Part shown: piece by piece, positions 50,912-57,575 of the stretch
Numbering within the stretch: position 1 is the stretch's first letter
Layout: the number at the start of each line of letters is the position of its first letter
Source of the DNA: Myxococcus eversor
GTDB taxonomy: Bacteria > Myxococcota > Myxococcia > Myxococcales > Myxococcaceae
Length of the DNA stretch: 64,000 nucleotides
Direction of reading: 5' to 3'
Assembly: GCF_010894455.1 (NCBI RefSeq)
Contig: NZ_JAAIXY010000012.1
Location: 124,001 to 188,000, forward strand
Notes under the pieces: generated by a model
What the model was told of the DNA's origin: nothing
What the model saw: only the letters and a program-made list of their open reading frames with translations
Database searches by the model: none
Program-made: the position numbers and the translations under genes

Positions 50912-51284
50912 AGGGATTCTCCGTTCAAGATGTGTGTGCCGCTGAGAAGGGCCGGCCCGACTCGGTGACAAAGGGGATACGCCGCCAGCCTTTGGCTTCG
51001 GTCGTGTCCCTTTCACGGATTTGTCGATGCGTGCGGTGTTCTAGTATTTGCCGAATAATCGGCGCTGGCGAGAGGTGGGTCCAGCCGCTACTCGCCCTGT
51101 CCCTGGAGCCAATCGCCGTAGACGAGGTATGCGCCGTCGTTGTCCGGGTCATCGACCAGCCCGGCCTCCATGATCTTCGGAGGCGCCATGGGCGCGCTGG
51201 GGAGCACCGATGCCGCTCCCCAGCCCGTGAAGGATATCGCCAACCTGTTCTGAGCCAGGGGCGCGCTTTGCGTGAGCAGGACGC
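50912..51284. other. Intergenic stretch with a TIGR02996 remnant
   Basis: 373 bases holding the upstream region of the repeat protein (AT-rich at 51000-51065, with an inverted repeat GCCGA-N4-TCGGC at 51050-51063) and the coding remnant at 51088-51189. Confidence 0.5.
51088..51189 (-). pseudogene. Remnant of a TIGR02996-domain protein
   Basis: The 33-codon frame from 51189 ends with PDNDGAYLVYGDWLQGQGE and a stop. This is the core of the TIGR02996 repeat (DDDAPRLVYADWLxExGD), an N-terminal domain found on many myxobacterial and planctomycete proteins. The rest of the protein is gone; the next gene begins within 100 bases. It could be a very short gene but looks like decay. Confidence 0.5.
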
Positions 51285-53048
51285 TCAGGGGATGACGACG
51301 TGCGAAGACATGCCACGCCCGTCGTAGGGCGTGGCGCCGCAGCGGGCGCGGGCCCAGTCGCCATTCACCGCCGAGCAGACGCGGAAGGCCTGGACGTTGG
51401 AGTACGGCACGTTGATGCCGGCCGTGTCGCAGCGGCCCTGGTAGGTCCAGGAGAGGCTCTTGTTCACGGCGCCGACGCCGATGCAGGGGCCAATCCACGC
51501 GCCGGTGTCTCGCCGCTGTACGTCGATGGAGTACTGGGCGGTGGTCTCCTCCTCGCTCCAGCTCAGGTCCACGAAGGGCGTGTAGCCACCCGGCAGGTCC
51601 AATGCGACGTCGTCGGAGATGCCGTCATAGGCGCGCTCGACGGAGGGGCCCCAGACGTTGTTGTTGGAATAGAAGAGGCGGAAGGCGGCGATGTCGCCCT
51701 TGGTCACCACGCGGTCCCCAGCGCTGCGGCACACGCCGTCGAAGACGGTCTTGTTGGTCTGTCCCAGGACGCCCACGGACAGGCATGGACCCACCACCGT
51801 GCCGTCGCGCAGCACGACGTCGAGCGAGTAGCTGTACCCGGTCAGCTTGTTCCACCGGACGTTCACCTGGTTGAGCGAGTGCAGCGAACCGTCCGGCTTG
51901 AAGGCGACCCGCTGCTTGTACGTGCTGCGTGAGGTGAGGTTGCCCGCGGCGTCGAAGGCGCCGACGTGGAAGACGTTGAAGTACTCACCCCGGCGCTCGA
52001 CGATGACGTTGTGGCCGTGGCTCTGCACCAGTCTGCCGGCGGTGTTGCGCAGGGGTTGGGAGAGCCGTCGCACCGCGCGTGCCCGCGTGAGCTGGGGGAT
52101 GGAGTCTCCCATGATGTAATACATGGCGTACTGGCTGTTGTACCAACCGCCGCTGAGGAGCAGGTAGTACAGGCCATTGCGCTTGAAGACCTCGGGGGCC
52201 TCGTTGATGCCTTCCTCGTAGGCGGGCGTCGTGAAGACAGCCGGGCCCGCGTGGTTGTAGACGGTGCCGGGAGCGGCGGTGTTGAAGGAGGAGATGTTGT
52301 TGCCCCGGTCGAACCAGACATAGAAGAACCAGCGGCCCGAGGTGTCATTGAACGTGGCCGAGTCGATGCGGATGTTCCGGTTGCAGCCCTGCGGCAGGCA
52401 CGCGGTGCCGGTGGAGGTGCGCGGCCACGTGGTGTTGGCGTTGATGGGCTGGGGCGTGCCGAACTGGAGGTTCAGGTCGGGCGCGGTGGTGACGAAGGTC
52501 GTCACCTCCTGGCCGGACGGAGGGCACGCGGCGCCGTTGGGGACCCGGTGCGCGGAGAAGAACAGCTGGTACACGCCGTCGTATTTGCCGAGGTCCGGCG
52601 CCCAGAGGAAACAGTAGTCATACACGGGGTCGGCCACGGACGGGTCGTAGGAGCGCTTGAGCTGGTAGCTCGTCAGATCTCTCGTCTCGTAGATGGGCAG
52701 CTGCCACCCGTTGCCGGTGCCAGCCAGGAAGAACAGGTCGTCGTGCTCCTTGTAGACGTCGGGGTCGGCAAGGCCCGGGACGAGCAGGGTGCGCCGGCCG
52801 TAGTCGCCACCCCGCGTGGCACAGGCTGTCCCGGTGAAGCCCTCGTCACAGGCGCAGCGCGCGGCGCCGGCCTCGTCACGACAGACGCCATGGCCACTGC
52901 AGGTGACGCCGTCGCAAACTCCGGCCAGGGCGCTTGTCGCCGAGCGTTCCTCCTGTCTGGGCTCCAGCTCCGGTGATGGCTCGCCCCCACATCCGACGGT
53001 GGTCAGGAAGAGCGCGGACAGCAGGACGGCGACTCGGGCGGTGTGCAT
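51285..53048 (-). CDS. GH43-family-like glycoside hydrolase lipoprotein with EGF domain
   Basis: 587 residues with AGGAGG before the ATG. Lipobox TTVGC at C20. An EGF-like domain (about 43-77, six Cys, CSGHGVCRDEAG) precedes a five-bladed GH43-type propeller (about 85-385): LVPGLADPDVYKEHDDLFFL with the first catalytic Asp, YDYCFLWAPDLGKYDGVYQL, and NEAPEVFKRNGLYYLLLSGG with a catalytic-acid Glu. Two ~75-residue C-terminal repeats follow, each with a GPCxxVGxxxxxxxxxxGxC core. GH43 enzymes cut arabinan, xylan and other hemicellulose side chains. Confidence 0.85.
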   Translation of the reverse strand: MHTARVAVLLSALFLTTVGCGGEPSPELEPRQEERSATSALAGVCDGVTCSGHGVCRDEAGAARCACDEGFTGTACATRGGDYGRRTLLVPGLADPDVYKEHDDLFFLAGTGNGWQLPIYETRDLTSYQLKRSYDPSVADPVYDYCFLWAPDLGKYDGVYQLFFSAHRVPNGAACPPSGQEVTTFVTTAPDLNLQFGTPQPINANTTWPRTSTGTACLPQGCNRNIRIDSATFNDTSGRWFFYVWFDRGNNISSFNTAAPGTVYNHAGPAVFTTPAYEEGINEAPEVFKRNGLYYLLLSGGWYNSQYAMYYIMGDSIPQLTRARAVRRLSQPLRNTAGRLVQSHGHNVIVERRGEYFNVFHVGAFDAAGNLTSRSTYKQRVAFKPDGSLHSLNQVNVRWNKLTGYSYSLDVVLRDGTVVGPCLSVGVLGQTNKTVFDGVCRSAGDRVVTKGDIAAFRLFYSNNNVWGPSVERAYDGISDDVALDLPGGYTPFVDLSWSEEETTAQYSIDVQRRDTGAWIGPCIGVGAVNKSLSWTYQGRCDTAGINVPYSNVQAFRVCSAVNGDWARARCGATPYDGRGMSSHVVIP

Positions 53049-53182
53049 GGACTTCCTCCTGGCGGCAGCGTCGCAGGAAGGAGGCGTCGGATAAAGCTTG
53101 AGTTTCTGGAGATGCAGGTCCAGATCGCGGCCATGGTCTGGCCTTGTCTTGGAGATGGAGCCCTTTCCTGTTGGAGGGCTCG

Positions 53183-54523
53183 ATGAGCGTGCGGCGCATG
53201 ACGGTGGTGCTGCTGCTGGTCTGGCTGACAGGCTGTGCTTCGGGACGCGTGGTGCGCTTGGAGACGGGGCAGGAGCCGCCGGTCGTCTTCACGCCGCACA
53301 GTGACGATGCCGGGCCGGTGGAGGTGGAGCGGCGCGAGTTCAAGGAGGCCATGGCCCGGCTGGCGCGGCAGATGCGGGCCTCGGCGCATCCCGAGCGGTC
53401 CGCGCGAAGTCTCTTGGACGTGGAGGCCCGCAGCGGCGCGTACCTCTTCAACCCGCGCACCCGACAGATGACGCCGCTGGAAGGAGAGGCACTGGCTGCC
53501 GACATGCCGCCCGCGGAGGTGGAGCTGTCGCGGGCATATCTGCGTTGGTGCGAGCGCACCGGACGCAAGGGCGATTGTCTGCGACTGCTGGTGGACGGCC
53601 CCATCGTGAGTGGAGACGGGCGCTATGCGCTGACGATGGCCCTGGCTCAAGGCGTGGTGCTGGAAGAGATGTTGGAAGCGTTCAAGGACATGGCCGACCC
53701 GCATGCCGCGCTGTCGGCGGCACTGTGGACCATGACCCTCTACATGGTCCTGTGGTCCGTGCCGGAGCCCGTGAGCAAGGGCCTGGCTGCTGTGATGACC
53801 GCGACAGCCATTGTCTACCTTGGGGTCGACACATTCTGGTCGCTGATAGAGGGCTTCAAGCGACTGGTGGAAGTGGCGGACCGGGCGACCACGTTCGACG
53901 AGCTGCGCGAGGCAGGGGAGCGCTATGGAGAGGTCATGGGCCGGAATGCGGCGCGTGCCTTCGTGCTGCTGGCAACGGTGGCGGTGGGGAACACGGCGGC
54001 GGGTTTCGCGAACAAGGTGCCGACGCTGCCCGGGTCCGCCCAGGCCGCGGCGCTGGCTGGGGACCGCGCGGGCCTCCGCCTCGCCTTCGTGGGCGAAGTG
54101 GGCGCGGTGGCTGTGTCGGGCGGGGCCGTCACCGTGGCGCTCGCTCCTGATGCGGTGGCCTGGACCATGGCGGGCGCGGCTGCTGCTCCGGTGGACACGG
54201 AGGGGCACGACCATCACATCGCCACGAACAAGTGGTGGAAGTCCACGAAGAAGGCAGGCCCGTGGTCGCCTCAGTTTCAGGCGATCTTCGACAAGGCGGG
54301 CATGTCGCTGAACGACTCGGCCAACATCGTTCATGTCAAGGGTCACAAAGGGCCCCACCCGCAGGAGTACCACGAAACAGTTTTCCAACGCCTGTCTGAC
54401 GCAACCGAGGGGTGTCGCACCATGCAGCGATGTCGCGAGGCGCTCGCTGCGGAACTGCGCGACCTCGCCGGGGAAATCGGCTCGCCTGGGAGCGATCTCA
54501 ATAGACTGGTGACGGGCACCTAG
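53183..54523 (+). CDS. Lipoprotein toxin with C-terminal AHH nuclease domain (SitA-like)
   Basis: 446 residues from the ATG at 53183 (GGAGGG eight bases upstream). Lipobox WLTGC at C18. A helical middle with several hydrophobic stretches (about 170-310) is followed by an AHH nuclease: HDHH at 342-345, a WSPQFQAIFDKAGMSL segment, then NIVHVKGHKGPHPQEYHETV with H392. The toxin ends at 446 with a helical tail. An Imm11 gene starts 10 bases later. The layout equals that of the 4664-6031 toxin and of the Sit toxins delivered by outer-membrane exchange; delivery is inferred. Confidence 0.83.
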   Translation: MSVRRMTVVLLLVWLTGCASGRVVRLETGQEPPVVFTPHSDDAGPVEVERREFKEAMARLARQMRASAHPERSARSLLDVEARSGAYLFNPRTRQMTPLEGEALAADMPPAEVELSRAYLRWCERTGRKGDCLRLLVDGPIVSGDGRYALTMALAQGVVLEEMLEAFKDMADPHAALSAALWTMTLYMVLWSVPEPVSKGLAAVMTATAIVYLGVDTFWSLIEGFKRLVEVADRATTFDELREAGERYGEVMGRNAARAFVLLATVAVGNTAAGFANKVPTLPGSAQAAALAGDRAGLRLAFVGEVGAVAVSGGAVTVALAPDAVAWTMAGAAAAPVDTEGHDHHIATNKWWKSTKKAGPWSPQFQAIFDKAGMSLNDSANIVHVKGHKGPHPQEYHETVFQRLSDATEGCRTMQRCREALAAELRDLAGEIGSPGSDLNRLVTGT

Positions 54524-54533
54524 GACCGCCACA

Positions 54534-55112
54534 ATGGGCTTCATGCCAAAGCGGTACTTCGACCTGAAGGACGACATGCGCATTGGGGGGCGATGGCTAC
54601 TCGGCACCCCCACGGATGTTCACGGTCGGGAGGTAGATGACCCGTGGATGTTCTATCGGGGCGAACGGCTTCCGGAGCTAGGGGCATTGAATCTCCCCGT
54701 CACTGTTCCTGGCAGGGCACTCGACTTCTCGCGGGCGGCGTTCGCTGCCCCCGTGGTCCACGCCCGAGTGGCGTCCGTCCTTTCGGAACTTGCTTCCGAG
54801 GAGGTGCAGACCATGCCCGTGCAGATTGAGGGCCAGTCTGAACCGTTCTTCATTCTCGTCGCGACTCAGCTCATTCAATGCATTGACGAGCGAGCCTCCA
54901 GGCACATCAGGAAATGGACCCCTGAAGATGGACGGCCCGAGAAACTAGGGAAGTATCGAGATGTGCGGGGCATGCGAATTGACTCGGAGCAGGTGGGTGA
55001 CGCCAAGATCTTCCGCCCCCAGGGCTGGGCCATCGTGCTGATCGTCCGGGAGGACATCAAGGACGCTTTGGAACGCATGGGGGCCACCGGGACGACGTTT
55101 GAAGAGGTCTAG
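54534..55112 (+). CDS. Imm11-family (DUF1629) immunity protein
   Basis: 192 residues (starts at 54534, or 54543 with MPKRYFDLKDD). The Imm11 pattern is visible: a YFDLKDDMRIGGRWLLG opening, RALDFSRAAFAAPVV, QCIDERASRHIRKWT and a closing NIKDALERMGATG-like helix. It sits 10 bases after the AHH lipoprotein toxin and should protect against it. It belongs to the same family as the protein at 23079-23651 but with low likeness, as expected for toxin-specific pairs. Confidence 0.8.
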   Translation: MGFMPKRYFDLKDDMRIGGRWLLGTPTDVHGREVDDPWMFYRGERLPELGALNLPVTVPGRALDFSRAAFAAPVVHARVASVLSELASEEVQTMPVQIEGQSEPFFILVATQLIQCIDERASRHIRKWTPEDGRPEKLGKYRDVRGMRIDSEQVGDAKIFRPQGWAIVLIVREDIKDALERMGATGTTFEEV

Positions 55113-55215
55113 AAGGGACCGACCGACGGCAAACAAACATCCTCCACCGACGCCACGAACCGGCCTGGATGTTCTGGGGCGGCTTCGTGCCCATTCATCC
55201 AATGGGAGGAGTGAC

Positions 55216-56025
55216 ATGCACGGCGACTTCATCTGGTACGAGTTGATGACCCCCGACGCCAACGGCGCGCGCGCCTTCTATTCCAAAGTTGTCGGCTGGA
55301 CGATCGGGGCGTCGGAGGGTGAGCCCGGCTATGCCATGATCGAAGGGTCCGAGGGCATGGTCGGCGGCATGCTGACGCTGTCCGCGGAGATGCAGCAGCA
55401 CGGCGCGCGACCCCTGTGGCTGGGCTATGTCGCGGTCGACGATATCGATCAGGCACTGACTTCGATCAAACATGCAGGCGGCAAGGTATTGATGCCCGCC
55501 ACGGAGATTCCGCAGGGCCGCTTTGCGATGGTCGCCGATCCACAGGGCGCCGTCTTCTACGTCATGACGCCCAAGCCGCCGCCGGGTCAGGAGGGCAAGG
55601 AGAGCCTCGCCTTCTCCTATGAGCGCAAGCGCATCGGGCATTGCGCGTGGAACGAGCTGATGACACCCGACCCCGCCGCCGCGCTGCTCTTCTATGGCCA
55701 GCGTTTCGGCTGGGTGAAGGACGGCGACATGGAAATGGGGCCGCTCGGCAAATACGAGTTCCTCAGTCATGCATCGCGGCGAAGCACAGCCTCAAAGGGG
55801 AGCGGCATGATCGGCGCGGTGATGCCGATGATGCCGGGCGCCCCCGGGCCCGCCTGGTCGCACTATTTCCGCGTCGCTGATATCGACGCGGCGAAGGCGG
55901 CAATCGAGGCCCATGGCGGGCGGGTGATCAACGGTCCGAACGAAATCCCCGGCGGCGATTTCTCGATGAACGGGGTCGATCCGCAAGGCGCGGTGTTCGC
56001 GCTGGTCGGTGCAAGGAAGGGGTAA
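55216..56025 (+). CDS. Two-domain VOC protein
   Basis: 269 residues with GGGAGG before the ATG. Two VOC modules: the first begins GDFIWYELMTPDANGARAFY and ends DPQGAVFYVMTPK; the second begins GHCAWNELMTPDPAAALLFY and ends DPQGAVFALVGARK. The order and wording match glyoxalase-like proteins widespread in sphingomonads and other Alphaproteobacteria. Codon use (more CGATCG, GATGCG) looks a little unlike the neighbours. It may have been gained by transfer. The partner gene follows after 5 bases. Confidence 0.85.
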   Translation: MHGDFIWYELMTPDANGARAFYSKVVGWTIGASEGEPGYAMIEGSEGMVGGMLTLSAEMQQHGARPLWLGYVAVDDIDQALTSIKHAGGKVLMPATEIPQGRFAMVADPQGAVFYVMTPKPPPGQEGKESLAFSYERKRIGHCAWNELMTPDPAAALLFYGQRFGWVKDGDMEMGPLGKYEFLSHASRRSTASKGSGMIGAVMPMMPGAPGPAWSHYFRVADIDAAKAAIEAHGGRVINGPNEIPGGDFSMNGVDPQGAVFALVGARKG

Positions 56026-56030
56026 GCGAA

Positions 56031-56519
56031 ATGGCGGAGAAGATTATCAATTGCCTGTGGTTCGACCATGGCGAGGCGCGCAAGGCCGCGGAATTCTACG
56101 CCAGCGTGTTCCCCAACAGCCGCGTCGGACCGGTCCACGAAGCCGCGACCGACTTTCCCGAGGGCAAGGCGGGGGACGAATTGACCGTGGAGTTCACCGT
56201 CCTCGGCCGCGATTTCGTCGGGCTCAACGGCGGGCCGGCGTTCAAGCCTGACGAGGCGGTCAGTTTCATGGTGGTGACCGAGAACCAGGAAGAAACCGAC
56301 CGTTACTGGAATGCGATCGTCGGTAATGGCGGCGCGGAGAGCGCCTGCGGCTGGTGCAAGGACCGCTGGGGCTTCTCGTGGCAGATCACGCCGCGCGTGC
56401 TGCTCGATGCGACGACCCACCCCGACAAGGCGGCGGCAAAGCGTGCGATGGATGCGATGATGACGATGCGAAAGATCGACATCGCGAAGATCGAGGCCGC
56501 GGTCCGAGGGGGAGGCTGA
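56031..56519 (+). CDS. VOC-family protein, PhnB-like
   Basis: 162 residues. PhnB-type: INCLWFDHGEARKAAEFYAS, VEFTVLGRDFVGLNGGP, and ACGWCKDRWGFSWQITPR, then a helical TTHPDKAAAKRAMDAMM with MRKIDIAKIEAA at the end. This family (once named 3-demethylubiquinone methyltransferase-like) has no settled activity. It forms an operon with the two-domain VOC gene and shares its codon style. Confidence 0.88.
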   Translation: MAEKIINCLWFDHGEARKAAEFYASVFPNSRVGPVHEAATDFPEGKAGDELTVEFTVLGRDFVGLNGGPAFKPDEAVSFMVVTENQEETDRYWNAIVGNGGAESACGWCKDRWGFSWQITPRVLLDATTHPDKAAAKRAMDAMMTMRKIDIAKIEAAVRGGG

Positions 56520-56551
56520 AACCTCCCGGACGCCTTCCGGAGACAGGCAAT

Positions 56552-56608
56552 GTCACGCATGTGTCTCCAATGCGTGACGCTCGGAGCCCCGCCCACCGGG
56601 CTCCGAGC
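56552..56608. terminator. Tandem perfect hairpins between convergent genes
   Basis: Hairpin 1 has GTCACGCAT (56552-56560) and ATGCGTGAC (56570-56578). Hairpin 2 has GCTCGGAGCCC (56579-56589) and GGGCTCCGAGC (56598-56608), with no bases between the two hairpins. They divide the plus-strand VOC operon from the minus-strand gene ending at 56625. Confidence 0.8.
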
Positions 56609-56624
56609 GCTCACTGACGCGGGA

Positions 56625-57143
56625 CTACAGTCGCGGCAGGCACGACAGGCCGGGGACCGGCCCGTAGATGTTCGAGCCAGACTGCATCAGGATGTAGCTG
56701 TTGACGCCATAACCGAATGGGCTCGTGTCGCCGTAGCAGGTCCGGTAGTAGTAGGTGCCAAAAAGCGGACCGAAGCCAGTCATGAACCCATTGCCATCCA
56801 GATAGACGCGCAGGTGGTTGGCGCCCGGCGACGCGTTCAGGTAGGCGCTGAGCTGCCAGTCCACGACGAAGGGGCCTTGGAGTTGGTTGCAATCGGTCCG
56901 GATGAGGCCGTCCTGGCAACTGAAGTAGTTCATGCGGAGGGCGGGCCCGAAGCCGCTCCGCATATAGGCGGTGTACGCATTGAGGGAGATCTCGATGGCG
57001 GCCGACTCCGGCGAGTTCTGCCAGTGGCCCACCAGATGCGCCTTGCTGAAGAAGGGCCCCTCGTTCGACTGCGCAAACGCTGCCTGGGGCAGGGTGGTGA
57101 GGCACACGAGACCGAGCAACAGCGTGGCGGAACGACTGTTCAT
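56625..57143 (-). CDS. Small secreted hypothetical protein
   Basis: 172 residues from the ATG at 57143 (GGAG seven bases upstream). A signal peptide (about 1-25, ending AFA) is followed by a domain rich in Tyr, Gly and Asn with four Cys (NYFSCQDGL, TDCNQLQG, RTCYGDTS, GLSCLPRL). Beta strands dominate (PFVVDWQLSAYLNAS, FGPLFGTYYYRT). No family is recognised. Confidence 0.7.
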   Translation of the reverse strand: MNSRSATLLLGLVCLTTLPQAAFAQSNEGPFFSKAHLVGHWQNSPESAAIEISLNAYTAYMRSGFGPALRMNYFSCQDGLIRTDCNQLQGPFVVDWQLSAYLNASPGANHLRVYLDGNGFMTGFGPLFGTYYYRTCYGDTSPFGYGVNSYILMQSGSNIYGPVPGLSCLPRL

Positions 57144-57575
57144 CGTGACACTCCTGTGTGGGTGAAGGGGCGCGTTGACGTGCCCCGCTATCATACGCAC
57201 GGGGAGTAAATCATTGTGCGGGCGTTGGTGTTATGCTGTGGGTGTGTGTGATTGACTCCTGCTGGAACCTTGGTTCGTGAGAGGCCGCACGAAGACCTGC
57301 ACAGGCTTCAGGTGTTTGTCGCTGCGATGGCCCCCTTGGGGGAGCCGCCAATGGCCGGAGTTTCGTGCCCGGAGCGAAGACGCTGTGGACATGCTGAAGG
57401 CGAGAGCGGGCAACAGCGTGTCCTGCTCGGGGTTTCCCATGGCCTTGTCCTCGGGGTGGACTCCCGCCGCCCCTGTGCTCGAAAACACCGCGGGCCCGGG
57501 GCGTCCTGCTGGAACGCCATCCGGGCCCGCTCTGTGATTCGGCTTCTCGGGGCTCTCTGGAGCCCCATGGCGTGT
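57144..57575. other. Intergenic stretch, no gene seen
   Basis: 432 bases between two minus-strand genes. The part from 57180 to 57260 is AT-richer and should be the promoter region of the 57143 gene. Short frames exist on both strands without ribosome sites or codon bias. Confidence 0.5.
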
